Assembly (NCBI GenBank): GCA_024734555.1
Contig: JANPWX010000076.1
Span: 62,001 to 126,000, forward strand
From: Trochalopteron elliotii
Taxonomy: Eukaryota; Chordata; Aves; Passeriformes; Leiothrichidae
DNA: 64,000 nucleotides
Direction of reading: 5' to 3'
The notes under the pieces are model-generated. The model did no database searches, had not been told where the DNA came from, and was given only the letters and a program-made list of their open reading frames with translations. The translations under genes and the position numbers were made by a program. Below are positions 14,901-29,900 of the stretch, one piece after another; the first letter of the stretch is position 1; every line of letters begins with the position of its first letter.

Positions 14901-17900
14901 CACCAGCCTGCTACCCACTACTACATGGCGTGCCACTGGCAGAAACACCCTCTCCTGTAGAGAGACAGAGAGGTAACCACAGAAACAGAAATAACAATGC
15001 CAGCAATGCTTTGTAAGGTTCAGTGGCTACAAAGACCCTTCCATAATTCACATTGTCACGTTGTCTAAAATCAAGGCTTGCTACTCTCCTGTATTTCAAT
15101 AAAATAAATGTATGCAAATAAATATTATTTTGGTACTTAAGAAATTAAAAGTATAATTTTCTATGTATAAGGCAATCAAATGGGATAATACCTCTTTGTG
15201 GAAATCCCTGAAAGTTATCTGCATGTCCTTCCTGCTTCTTTTTTTCTCTGCTTTTGCTAAAGGTTAACACAACACAAAATTCCTTTTCAGAGTTAACACC
15301 ATCCCTACTGACCACAGGGTGTCACTGTTACATTAAAAGCTCTGATTTCCCAGTTCACATCGTTTGAAAATTAATACATTCATCGAGGGAAAAAAAATTC
15401 TTTTCTTCCAAAACATACTGAGATGCAAGCAATTTGTGGGCAGACGTGCCACATAAAATAGGTTAATACTGCATTCCTTTAACTTATTGTACACATCTTT
15501 TCATATTGCTACTGACACATTTATTATAAGCAAAGCTGGCAATGACATCTAGAGTTAAAGTTCCCTAACACTTTCTGTCATAAGGCCCCACTTTCAGTTG
15601 TTTATTACTTTGTCAGCCTTTAACAGCTGGAACTTTTATTTTCCATACCTTTTCTCTGCCTCAGACTAGATTGTTTTGAAAGTTTTAGTAAAAAATGGGC
15701 TTGGCCACTTCCGGGAACAAGTTTTGGGGAAGAAAAACACTCTGTTGCATTAATATTCAGTAAGTTTTACATGGATTTCTTGGAGATACTTTTATAGCTT
15801 TGCACTCTCAAGTTTGGCACAGAGGGAATACTGATCTTAAGAGACTGCAGTCTGGACTTAGTTACAAGCTTAGGGAAGTCCCACCTTATTTCCACCTTAT
15901 TGTCAGGAACTGGTCAGTCTGGGAGTTAAAATGCCCAAAAGTCAAGACAGCAGCAGCTGACTGTGATTATTTCTTAACCTCAATTAAAGAATTCTGAAAC
16001 AATTTCTCTTAGACTGAGTTGGAAAGTCTGTGTCTCTGACTGACAATGCATCACCTGCACAAAAAGCCTGAGCAGTGAGGTCTGTGTTGCAGATCTGGTT
16101 CTTCAGAAAGCATTAATGGATGTTTAGGGGGAATCAATTCCATTCAACATGAGACTGCTTTTGAGATTTAGGAATGCTAATAAAAATCCTATGCCATAAC
16201 AAAATTAATGAAGCAGATGTTCACAAATCATTATTCTTACTGCCTATGCAGGGTTATTGTGCTTCTTTTAGGAATATGTGCACTCTTTTATTCAAAAACA
16301 CTGGGTTTTGCTGGTGTGGGGCTGTGCTCAACTCGAGCTCTCCCTTGCTAAGGATCACAAAGCTGCAGGGGGAGCAGGAGGCACGCCAAGGTCTTGTTGG
16401 AGTCCATGAACATGCAATGATCATCAAAACAGTAAGTGACTTTCCAGTCTCCCTTCCTTCCCTCCCCAGGCAAGCCAGGGCATTGCCAGATGCTGCTGCT
16501 GACTCAAAGTAGCTACTGCCCCAGATGCTCTTCAGCAAAAGTTGCTGCTCTCAAGCAAATTTATGACAGTTCAACAATTTATCTGCTTACTATGTCATGA
16601 AATAACCTGATCTATAAACACAAGGCATTTGTTCTACAGACAAAAGTTTGGACACAGTCAGAAGACCGATGAAATAGATAGGGCAGAGAAGACAGTAATC
16701 TTGGGATCTGGAGGGAAAGGGGGAACCAGACAGAAAAGGAAAAGGGGAGCTTTGGGGTAGGCTGGGACAGAACTATCTAGTCCAGAGGTGCAATAGCTGT
16801 GCCAGGTTGCTCTGCCCTACATATCATCAGGTAACAAAAAGGTTTTTCTCATATGCTACATGCCACTGTAAATCACTAAAAATAAACTGGAAAATAAACA
16901 GAGGGCTTTGAATGGACAGGGGAGATAGATGATTACTTAACTCCATGGTAAAGTTACTGAGGGCAGCTTTGGGAGAGGAAAATTTAGCTGGGTATGGACA
17001 AAAAATGTTTGGAGCTGCTGACTGTTAAAGTCCAACGAAGAAAGAAAAAAAAATCCACTTACTTCCATGGATAGCACACAGAGGATAAGCTGAGAAGACA
17101 CATACCCACTAAAATAAAATGGCTGAATTATCTTAATATGGGATATATCACCTGAGAATGAGTTGAATGAAGGACAGAACAGGTAAAAATCAGTGTTTGA
17201 GATGCAGGCTGCAGACAGTGCACTTCTCTGTGAGCCACAATACTGAAAAGGGCAAAGGACTACTATGAAAAATCAGGGAAAGACATTAATTTGAAAGGTC
17301 TAGTATTTGAAGTGCATGTGGCAAATGTGGAACATGTGAGTCTATCGATGACAATGGCAAATCTGACCCAAGCATGACAGTATTTGAAAGTATTTGACAG
17401 TATTTTTCCTACATTCAGGGAGCACATAATGAAGTTAATCTATCTTATGTACCCCTTTTACTGTATCTGTACCTTAGAAAGAAACTACAAATTCTTTCAA
17501 TCTTGTTTTTTGTCCTTGCTAGCTTCTGCCAACTCCCGGCCTTTTTAGTTAGTGGAAGACCAATTTCTGTTGAGTCACTCTTCAGCTTTAGCTGGGTGAC
17601 AATTTTTTCCTGGAGGTGTAATTTCCCTCACTTCTTGTAACCAGAACACTTGCAGTATTATGCAGTAAGTGGCAGTGGACACTACCTTGTACCAATGCGA
17701 GCAAACAAAATAGATGGATGGAAGAAATTTAAAATAAATTTGCAGCAATGACAGCATTTATAAAAACACAGGGAAAGTAAAGCAGAGCTATTTTCATTCC
17801 ATGGTAGCATTATTATATATCAGCATCAGGGTATCTAAAGGAATAAAATATCAACATTTAAAATGACATATGACTTCAATTCAGCCTGAGCCTTCATGCA

Positions 17901-20900
17901 TTGTTACAATTTTTAGGATTATTTTAGAATGCACTACAAGGGTATATAGAATTTTGAATCCTAGTTTGGTCTTTACCTAATTCATAGTATCTTTTTCATT
18001 TTATATTAATATACATAATAGATGCTTTGTACTTGGAATACATAATATATTTTTATAGCAGTTATTTTCTAATGTGAGAGGTTTCTTTTCTCATTTCTGG
18101 AGATAAATCTCAAAACAGAAATGAACAATTGTGCATCCTACTCAAGCTGAATAGATATGTATCTCCATCATTAACTATCACTCCTTATTAGATTTAGAGT
18201 CAATAAAAAATAACTTGTACAGTTTATGCTGTTAAATAAAACCTGCACATTTTATTCAGACTTAACAACTATTTCAAATCTCTCTTAATTCTATTCTCAG
18301 AATCTCCTGAGTGAAAAAACACTTTATTCTACTTCGGTATGCAGGATATACGGAGGCTCAGAGACTCAGCTCACCAATATTCATTGACAAACCACACTCA
18401 GCATAAAAAAAAAATGGATTTACAAAATGTATGGTAAACTAACCGTAGGAAAAAAACCTCCTGGCATTTGTTACATCTTTTGGATTGCACAGGTGCACAT
18501 CCATCTTCTCCCAAATATGGAATATAAGAACTGCATCCTCCATTCAAATGCTTTTAACTTATTTACAGCTAGACTGGAGACAATATTTATCATCACAAAG
18601 TATAAAGCCAAATGTCCTTTTTCTTCAGGAGCACCAAAGATTAACAGATTAGAATGTTTTCCACATGTCCACTTCACTGTCAAGAGAATATTAAAGAAGT
18701 TTTCCAGCTTCCGCAGCTCAGCCAGATGTCAATGGATCCCACAGTGAAGCAAAATTGGCAGAGTAGCCTTCTCATGACCCCGGCATTGTTTTATCAAGGA
18801 TCAGTTTAAAAGTATAAAGGGCCATTTCTTGCTGAGATCTGTAATGTTTTTCAGCCCTTTTCCCCTGCAATTACACAAAAGTGCTGACTTTGTTGAACTA
18901 CTGATATGCAGTAGTATTTCTTATGACTTCTCTCACACTGTGCTATAATTGCTGTTTATGTTGGCACAAGAAAAGTACCACGTCTTGTTTCCACTGTACA
19001 TTTCCGGACTCTGGTTTCAGTAACATCAGTGTAGGATATTGTACTGGGCATACGTTTTGTTGTGTAAACATTAACTGGTAATTTACCCTGTCAATCTCCA
19101 CAGTACGGCTTCTAATTACCAGAGGCTGAGGGGCTTCAGATGGACATTTTACGAAATATTTACAGCAGCTATCCTGCTTATTTTTTTTCCCTTCACTGGT
19201 ATTTGTCTTTTGAAAATCACTGCAAGAGTGAAAAATACCACTCCATCAAATGCCATAAAACAAAACTCGAAACCAAATGTATTCATTCTTCTGCACCTCA
19301 TTCTCTAGAGTAACTAAAGACTAGTTTCCCAATTAGTTCAGCAAAAATCATGGCAATATTACAGTAAACATGACAATATAGTAAAGTACCAGTTATTTCT
19401 GTTTGCTTGCAATTTGATCATTCCCTTTATATTTTTAACAAGAAAAAAAAATAATTCTAATGGCATTCTTTTCTTCTTAAAATTCTTTCTTGCTAAATAG
19501 CCTGTGAACTTGTAAATGGCTGTGCACATCCTTATTTGATTCAAGACTCAGACAAATGTACTTAACAAATGGGACCGCTACAGTCTTGTCGGAAAATCTA
19601 CTGCAAAGATTCAGAACCAAGGAACAATCTGCCTTTAAGAGCTACGGAATGTATGTTTTAGTCATTCATGTGTATAATTTCAAGGAAGTAGCACTTTATA
19701 TTTTGTGCAAAAATACAGTGTCTTGAGTAGAATTCCAGGATGGGATTATACAGTAACAATAACTACAGTAATGTGGGCAAAGAAGATGCAATCAAATAGT
19801 GCATTTTTTGGCCACCCTGGGGAGAGAGAATTTTTATTTCAAGTAAAATTTTCATCACAATGTTCACTATAATGCAAGATTTTTTTTTTTAAGTGTGATA
19901 GTTTCTCATCTTCTACTGTTCCATTATAATTGGACCAACTTTATAATGTTCATCACATTATAGTACCTTAGCATGTTACACTGCCTCCCCTTCAAATACA
20001 TTGATTAATTAAGTGGTAGCATTAAGGTGGGGAGCCACAAAATGTAAAACGTCTTGAAAATATTTTTCTCTTATTCTTATGGAAGTTTCTTTTTATAAAA
20101 AGACATTTGTAATTGTCTATCCAATGTATCTGCCAGCACTATAGTCAGAACATGTCTTTTGTTTAAAAAGGCATTTAACTTAGCATCTTATATTTTGCTA
20201 TACATGCATGCTACATTGCTCTGCTAAATCTACTTTTATTTTGTTTACTTGATTTATTCTTTAGAGGAAAAAATACACCATCAAGTTAAAAATTATTTCC
20301 TATTGTTTCAACTCCTAGTGCAAGCAAAATTTAACTGCTATGAACATTGACTAGAAAAAAAAAATCTTTCTTTCTCTAAGTGCTTACTTTATGCTTTTGA
20401 ATGGACTCCGTTAAGCAAATCACATCATTTGCCTCTGGCAATCTTACCACGTATCATTTACACCAAGCAACAAAGAAGAGAAAAGAGGCAAACATGCAAG
20501 CTGGAAAGATTACAGAGTGTATTAACATTACCATTCATTTATGTTTAAAAATTATAAAAGAAGTTTTTATTCCTGAATGCCTAGCTGTTTCAATTCGTAG
20601 TGCAATATTTCAAAAGCAAAGAAAAGATAAATGACAAATTATTTGACTTGGGAGATTGTTTCTGTGTTGCTTCTGCACAGCACAGAAAGAAAAAATGATT
20701 GTCATACTTCAAGTACTACATCAGCTTTGGTTTCTGTCTTAGCTGAAGAGTCATCTTCAACTTATTCCACTTATGCAAATGTGCACTTGTCCTCCCAAGT
20801 TACAAAGACCCACCCAACACTCATTTGGAGTGAGTTCAGAACTCCAGCCTTCTGGTCACAGTTATCTACAGATTTTCTGCAGTTTAATTTACCTTAGAAA

Positions 20901-23900
20901 ACACACTAAGATCTTGTTTAAAGTCACTTGGTGCATCTCAGAATAGCAAGTAACTCTCCCTCCTTCATTGTTGGCTAGATGATAATAAAATTCCTTCTGA
21001 GGAGCTGTAAATATGCAAGAATGGCCAGAGGTTTAGTTCCACCCCCTCAGCACAGCTGTCTGTAGAGCTGCCCAAAAAGGAAGGAAACATCATCCTGTAA
21101 ACACTACACTTCCCTACTGAAGACCCTGGGATTTGTCATTTCCCAAGTCTGTTCCAGGCATGGCAAACTCCTCTGATCCTTGCTTAGGTCTGAAATGCAG
21201 GTTCCATGCAATGGAACCTTTCCAAGCAAAAACCTTTTCTTTTTCAAGCAAAAACGAGAATGCACACACTCACAAATAATGAAAGGTCATTACAACAATA
21301 ATTTCCAAGAGCGAAGCATTGTAGTGATTCTGTCCTTTTTTTACAGTTGCTATTAAACTTTAAGAAAAACTACTTTTGGGTAAAAAGGGAGAGGGAGTCA
21401 TTCCCATCAAGTAAAAAAATGAACATGTCTAAAGGCCATTTATCTTCTTCTAACTGATGTGTAACCAAATTCAGGTTCCACATGATTATAGGAAGAACTA
21501 AAAACAAGTCAAGCAACACTTATAGAAACGGTTTATTTTCAAAAAAGAATGTAAATTAGATGAGGAATTAAATTCTGGGAGAAAAAATTATTAAAGGTAT
21601 TTAAAATAATTGTATCTTGTATCTTGACCAAACTTTTGAAATTTTTCTTTCACAATTCTTTTTAAATTATGTTGAAATATTGTATTTTATTTCTGTCACT
21701 GCTCCACATACCTTTTTAGTGTCCAGCATATAAGCTCAAATCCCCAGAGACATCAGCAGCACATTCAGAGCTGACCAGAACCTCTGAAATCTCATCTCCA
21801 GAGATATCCTTAGATGTCATTATGGAATGCCATTTGTGGAATGCTACAAATGCTACTAGGAATGACAGTAAAAATCTTTCTTTTGTCTGGCTAATGCGCA
21901 GGAAGTTGTGCTCTTTTGTGGCTATATATATGATCAAAAACCTATATGGCATCAGGACTGGAATTCAATTGTCCACTGTGTGTAACTCTTGCACAATCCT
22001 TGGCACAGCCTTGCCCTGGAGCAGACAGAGCTCCACCGAGCAATTTCTGGCACAGTCTGGGAACTAGCACCCTTTAGGAACCATCCACAGTTGTCAGTCT
22101 GGATTTTTGGAAGGTAAGAGTTTGGTTTTCAGAATGCAAGCTTTACACAGCAATTGGCCATAGTGCCAGAGAGGGCAGGACGTGCTGAGCATGGCAACCC
22201 TTTAAAGGAGTGATATAGCTACTGTAGGAATGCAAACCCTAATGAGACAAACGACCTCATCTCTAAATTACCATGGCAGCTGATGAGATAGCAGTTGAGG
22301 AAGAAATGCATGTTGTGGCAGGGTGGTGAGAAGGGAGAAGGGAGAATGGGATGGGCTTACATGGATGGGTTGAGAGATGAGCCAGCTGTGTAGGACTGTA
22401 TTTGTGAAATCCCATTTCTTTTGTTGTGGAAGTTGGAAGGTGTAGGAGAGACAAGCAAGACACCATAAAACTAAAATGCACAATTGTGGAGAACTAGCTT
22501 GTCTTTCCGTGGATGAGAGAGTGCCTATATAATGCTGAATCAAGCACAATAAACAATCATCAGACCAATGAAAATTCTTTATTTTCCAGTCATCTAGATA
22601 ATCAAGACTTTAATTTTTAGGAATTGAATCAAACACTGTTGTAAAATAACAGTTATCAGTTCAATTTTTGATTGCTATAGGCAGTCATCTCATTAAACCT
22701 ACAGCCAGTCACTATTGATCATGTGAAAAAACACCCCCAAATACTACCTTTTATGCAAGCAATCCAAGGCACAATAGAAATATGCATGGAGAATTTGACA
22801 CCAGTGTGCCCTCACCATACTTTTTATGCATGCTAAAGATCAGTGATTTCAGGGTTTTAGTGCTGTATTTTCACAGCTTCTAAAAGTACTAATTATTTAT
22901 TTTAAATGTGGCTTAGCATTTTGAAAACTATTTTATACTAATTTGTTCTATAAACACCTGAAACCCTGTTTTGTTTTTTTTAAAAGCCTTCTTACATTTC
23001 CAGCATTTGGAAGTAATTTGTTTCTAGTCCAAAAAAATGAATGTCTGTCTTTAACAAAAAGAGCTGGATTGCTGCCCAATCCACTTCAGAACTGGATGAT
23101 GCTGACTCTTAGCCATTTAAATAGTCAAGTTAAACAAGACACAGTTGGGATGATAAAAGGAGGTCTGTAAAGAGAATATTGCTCTGGCTGTGTGGACTTA
23201 AAACTATCAAACAAGGACTAGGAAAATAGTGAAAGAGAGAAAAGAAATTAACATGAGTACCAGGGAAAACATTCAGTTTAGGTGAATGCAGGAGCACGGT
23301 ACCTGTTCACATCATTCTTTCCTCTTGCCAGATAGCTGCCAGCAGGATATTTACTCTGCTTAAGCACTAAAAGAGGCAAAGAATAGCAAAAAGGCATTAC
23401 AAAGGACAACAAATTGAAGGGGACATAGACAGTAACAGGCTGTGTGGAGTATTATCCTAAAAAAGCAAATATAATCTAATTTTGTATTTCATTATATTCC
23501 ATGCTGTTTTGTGGGAGCCTTGTTTGCAAGCACTACTGTGCAAGCTTCTTATAATCTGGAAAAAGGTGAAAAAAAATCAAAATTGTCTTCTCATATTTTC
23601 TTAATACTAGTTCCTTTCCCTTTTGCAAACTATAGTTGCAGATATGACAACTAAAGATACACCAGAATAGAATCTGATGAAGACCAGAACCATTTAAAGT
23701 AGATTCTTTGTATCTGTTTATTTTTGCACAGGAAGAAGTATATTCACAAGAGGACAAAGATGCATAGTAACAAAAGCAGTATTAGAAATGTATTTTAGGT
23801 ACTGATCAACCAAATCAGTATGGCCTTAATTGTTCTGAAAATGATCATGAAGCTTAAATTGGAATGTACCACTGACACTGCAGAATGAAATGTGCAAATG

Positions 23901-26900
23901 AATGGCACTTAAGGACGGGGAACTCAGAAACTAAAGTATTTAAGACATGATTAGGCAAGATACAATATAACAGCATTCCAAGAAAAAGAAGTGTGCAAGA
24001 AGGACATAAGCACAGAAAAATAGTATTTGGGCCAAAGTATATATTTTTTTTAATAAATACACAGCTTCAATACTATTTGTACAGAAATGATCTTTGCTTT
24101 TAAGATAGAAAACTAAAACCATTTCAGATTTTATTTGTATGGTTGCTGCAATGATTTTCCATTCATATTCTCTGTAGACATAGAGTGATAAGTATGTATG
24201 AATTTGCAGAGATATAAAGAAAGATGCATAGATGTGCATGTGAAAATCAAATCTTTAAAAATATTTTAGAAGTCAGTTAAGGTTTGACTGTAAGTCAAAG
24301 GAAAGTCATGTCTACTGTTCCAAGTCAGCTCTAGTGAGTAATTTGAAGATGAGAATAATCTATACCTGACGAAGGCTCTCTTTTTTCAGTATCCCAAAAC
24401 AGGACTTGAGGTTTGTTGGTTCAGTAACTAGGTCTGAAAGCTTCTGAAATCCAATCAGCATATTACAAGCAGCTAAAACAACGTACATTTCTATTATTCA
24501 TTAATCCTTTATAGTATGCTAAGTTTCATTTCAAATAAAAACCATACATATAGGCTACCTATCAGTATATGCATGTAAACAAATCTTTGCCTCAGGAACT
24601 CTCACTGCTGTTTCAGTACACAATAACGAACATATTCCCCTTCCTATCCTAAAATGTTCAAACAATAAGAACCTTGAATCAAAGTCTACCATTTGGTTTT
24701 TTTCCCAATTATACTGAAACACTTGTAATAATAGTAATGATTAATTTATTTGTGGACTCTCAGACTATCAAACTTTTCTGAAGCATAAGGATAGGGGTCA
24801 AAAACTTTCAGTTGCTCAGAAATTGCATACTGCGCACATTCTGCAAAAAGCAGCAGAAAGCAATAAAAATACAGTTGCTAATTCTTTTGTACTGATCTGA
24901 GAAAAGAGTAGGAGTGGTGCTGCCTGTTCATTTGCTTAATTCCTTATTTTGCTGATATTACAGGCAAAAACATAAAACCAATAAAAAAAAAAAGACAAAA
25001 TTCTGGAAAACATCTGTCAGATTTTGAGCATAAACACCTATCTTTTCATTTTCTTCCCATATGCAGGTCTGATTTATCCATTTGTGCAGTATATTTTTTC
25101 ACTTCTATTGTAACTAGCTGACTGCTCACAGTAGCAATATTATTTGATCAAATACAATTTTTTTTCTACTTTCTCAAAGTAGACACCCTCTTTTTAAGTT
25201 TTCTTCAGAGTGAGAAAATGAGTACTTTGCAGCCTGCTACCTTGCATAACTTACCTGCCATTTCCCCCCTAAATTATCTGCTTTCAAATAGAGTTTTATT
25301 CACCTGTCTTGTTAGCTTTCAATCTCAAACAATTCTACTCATGTGCTTTCCTAATATCACTTCTTTGTCTCCAACATCTGCTTTTTCAATTGCTAGCTTT
25401 AGCTAAGTTCTATGTCATTTCCACAAGGAAAGGGGAATAAAAGGAAACAGAAACAAAAAGGCTAATTGATGTTTTCTAAAGAATTTTATTTTACTGCCAA
25501 CATTTCGCCCAGCTTGCTAACAAATAATTCAAAAGTGCTGTTTATACTTTCAAACCCAGAAAATACCTAGTAAATGCCCAGGATCATTTAATTCTTAGAA
25601 AAATCCAAAAGTAGGAATCTAGGAATGCCCTTACTTAAAAGAACAGGCACATTGTAATAAAGTCTCTTGCTTTACCTAAAATTTTGTGTATTCTCATTCT
25701 CTTATGTTTGATCTCAAACATTTTCTTTTGCATGTTTTAGAATATTACACAGATTTCCACTTACAAATTGTGCTAGTTATCCTGTTTCTCATAATGGAAA
25801 TCTAAAATCTGAAAAAATTTAATTTCTATAAGCTAGAACAATTACCCTTAACATGAGCATTACACTATTGCAAATTATTCATTTAAGCAGGAAAACCTAG
25901 GATCCACAAACCAATATATCCACAGTTCTGCTGATGGGTGCTTTCCAGCTTAAAGAAGCTTTGTCTCATAATTCCATTTGTTTCCTGCCATTTAGCCAAC
26001 TCTCCATTTATTATATGCCTCCACACTTTAACATGAACTTCCAGTGCAGAACACTGTAAATTGTTTTCTGAAAAATCAAAGCATATGATGGTCATTGTAC
26101 ATCCTTTGTCTTCATTGGCAGTGATTGCCTCGAAGAATTCCAGCAAAATACTAAAGCATGACCAGCCCTTCCTGAATTCTGTACAGCTACTTTCAGTCAA
26201 ACTGAATTTTTTTGTAATGTTTCCCCATCTGAACCTTGAAATTAGTTTCTGGAGATCTTTGTTAAATCTTCTGCAGTTTCCTGGCATATATTTGTAAACA
26301 GCAGAGGAAAGCAAACTTGTGAGGTATGCTGAAGCCTTTCCACTTCTATGCTTTCCTCAAAATAGGAATGCAAACATATTAATCTTTTTTTCCCTATCCC
26401 CAAATATGTGCATGCTTCATATGGCATTTGTGCATTCTCCTATGCTCACATTGTGGTTCATAATGTCTTTAGAGTGCTAGGTTGTGCAGGATAAAAGAAA
26501 TGGAAGGTTACACGGCTCAGATAATTTGATTAGGCATAGATGTATTTTGATCATTTGCTCACTCGTATACCTTAGTTTTTTAATCTCAAAAGTACCTTCT
26601 ACACAAAACTTGAAATCTATTCGGTTTTTAAATTTCAAATTCAAAAATTAAGTTTTGAATCTTCATAAAAGCTATCTGTACTTGTTTGATGATCTTCCTC
26701 TGTTTATTTCCTAATACTTCACAAAGTAAAAAAGATAAGCTTTATTTCTGTTTTACAAATAAAATAAAATAAAATTAAGAGCCATGAGTACAGTGACATG
26801 TCAAATTACGAAAGGAGAAGCCAAGATATATATTAGGATTCCTGTCCTCTGTACCTCCTTATTTCCACACAGTACCTCCCTGTTAGCTTAGAAATCAGTC

Positions 26901-29900
26901 TGTAAGCCAGCATTGAAATTTTAACTGAATGTCATGATCATTTTTTGCTCTGTTAAAATTTAGTTCAGATATAAATAATTTAATTGCCAGGTAGTGAGTG
27001 CCCCAGCACACTGCTGAAAAAAGCCCAAAATACTAGTATCATTTAATGAATTATTGAAGCAAGACTTTTGGCAGACCAATACTTACAAGTTCATTTTGTC
27101 AGTTACTATAGAACTCCCCCAAACCAGTATTTTTTTGATGTGTGTAGCAACAGACAAATCTGGCTGGACTGGTTGGCTTGGCTAAAAAGTTCACATTCAC
27201 TGTTATAGGAGAAATTCCTAGCACAATGAGTACATGCAAGGCTTTATACTTCTTAAAGTTACTTATCTATCTTCTCTGCCTTAAAACAGATGTGTCAATT
27301 CATTGTACTGCACTATAGCTCTAGAGGATTGTGCTTTTCAGGGAAATAAAAAGACAGTAACCATGATGTTACTTACACTGATGTTCCTTACAAATGAAGA
27401 ATGATGAGGTATTGGTTTTTTTTCTTTATCAGTACATAAAGCTCATGAAAACTAACCTAAAGGTATTGTGATTACAACTTTTTACACCATAGTTTCATAA
27501 AACTGTACTTGAAGAAAATTATCCTTTTGCTTCTTTTTAAATCAAGAGATTAACTGGTGACTGTATACACGTTTGTATGTATAATTCAGTAAAAAGGTAA
27601 TAAATCACCAACAGAAACCTGGAAACAATTTACCTGAAACTACTATCCATATACAATTGCGCTTTTTCCCATTCAGCTTTCCATCACTTCTATCCATATC
27701 TTCATGCCATTTTACCACTATCTTATTTTACCACTCCTCTATTCTATTCAGATATCTACTTGCTTGGCTTCTAGCTACTAGTAACTACTAGTCATGCACT
27801 GGGATAAGCTAGGATGAGCCCTCATCCTTATAGATATGTACTAAAATATGCCAGACAAATCCAAGGTGAAAGAACTAACTGCAGGATACAAATGTGAAGT
27901 GAATTTTCTAGTACAGAAGTATTCTTACATATGATGTATTTATTTGGAAATTCATCACTGTGGGCATTACAGGCACATTCTTTTATGTCAGTCACAGAAA
28001 TGCAGACCTGATGGACAGCCACAACTAGGAGATGTTTTTGGGTGGAAAATTCATCTCATCCAATGTTTTGCATGGAAGTTCATGTAAATCATGGAGAAGG
28101 GAATTTTAAACACAAGGGGTTTTTAGTAGCTTAACTTAGGCTCTACCATTTCATGTTGCCGGCTGTTGTGAACTCTATTCCTGTAAAAAATGATCCTTAT
28201 AAATTAATAAACCATGAACTTCAGCACGTACATTCAGATTCCTCTCCTGCTTCTGGCAGTTAAAACAGCCAGGCCAATACTGAGTGCCTCTGAGTAAACT
28301 TAGATTTTACTACATAAGTAAACTGGATGCACAAAAATATGCAGTTTAGTTAGGGTCTCCAGCACACACCAAAAGGCTAGAATCAATTTAGTTAAGTGAT
28401 GCAGGAAAAAAGGTCAGCAGTCAGCCATTCTTATTTGGATTTGCTTTTCTCCTAAGTTTATTTCATCTTTAAAATTCAAGGATCTTAAAGAAATTCACAA
28501 AATATTATTAAATATTTTAAGCTCTCTATAAGGGGATTTATTATAATGTTTGTAATAAAACCCTGGACTCTCAAATCTGGATTTTGCAGCCTGAACCTTG
28601 AAAGTTTATTAAAAGCTTGCTAAATTCTGTTTCTGGTACTAAAGTGGGTATTTTATTTCAAAATTCCCATTTTCTGGAAAAAGAAAAAACTAATAAAATG
28701 AAGTTTCATTTGGCATGTAATCAATCTCATTCATCTCATTGTGTCCAATAAAGTGAACATGATTACACAAGGTGGTAAAAATCCTTGGTCTTCTAAGTCA
28801 TTAGAGTTTTATACTTGTTTTCCTTAAGTTAGAATTTGATCCCCAGAGTGTAGGGATCAGTTCATTTTAATGAATTAGGATAGCAATTTGAGTTTGATAA
28901 AATTCTATGGGACTATCATGTGATTGTTTCCTTTATTCAGGTATCACAGCCCAAAAAATATCCTCTCTGTCTCTTAGCATACCCTTTATCAGGTTCGAAT
29001 ATATGTTATAAAGACAGACAAATCTATTTCTGGCAACTATACAAGCTTTACAGGAAATAAGTTCTTTAACACTTCCATTAAACACTTTTCTTTCCATAGC
29101 CATTCTGTGCACACAATGGGAGTCAATTGCCAATGAAACTCAAATCTCAGATCAATGGCCTACCTTACCAGGGCCTCTCAAGAAAGAAGTTTCCTGACCC
29201 ATCCTTTTACCCTCCCTTGGAGGTCTGTAACAATTTCCTATAAATGTTTTACTATTTCTTTAGCTACACTATGTGTTTGTCACATTAGCTAATCCACACA
29301 TGCAATTTTACTCAAAATACCATAACCTTTACCTAGATGTCCACATCATTTCCCATCTTCTGAATTGTCTCTTTGATAAATTCTATACTCTGGTAGTTTT
29401 ATATTAAGCCATGTAACCAAGAGGCAGTCATGTTTCTACTTTAAGTGTTTACTGGTTTGTTTTGAAGCATCACTTCATGTTCTTCAAATTTTTACAAAGA
29501 TTCTTTTCATAAAATAAAGTGAATTTCCTTTCTATCTGTATTATTTGCTTCAGCAATTCAAAAAATTACTCATGCTTTAAAAGTTGGCTAATCTCTCTCC
29601 CATCTTTCACTACCTATCCTTTTGCTAAAACAACACATATAAAACTGAATACTAAAATTGCAAGACTATTGCCCTGCTAATTTCTTATACAGATATGGCC
29701 TGTCAGTTCTAGATGACTTTGGATCAGCCCCAAAAGAAAGAAAATATTCTGGGTAGTATAATCCTGCATGAAACAATGTGATCTGTATAAAAAATCACTT
29801 ACTGAATCACCAGCAACTCTTTCCACTCCTTGGAGATCTCCCATTGAAGCAATGCCTGAATTAGTGCAGAGTGATTTGTGGCCTTCCAGCTGTCATTCAT

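Noticed and set aside
16174..16538. Overlapping 112-codon (+) and 94-codon (-) frames
   Set aside because: Locally higher GC lengthens frames on both strands at once. Neither has recognisable content or splice signals.
25883..26314. 143-codon minus-strand open frame in intron 7
   Set aside because: It is the longest frame outside exons and CR1, but in 64 kb of AT-rich DNA about one such frame is expected by chance. No domain, signal or family wording is visible, and an overlapping frame exists on the other strand.
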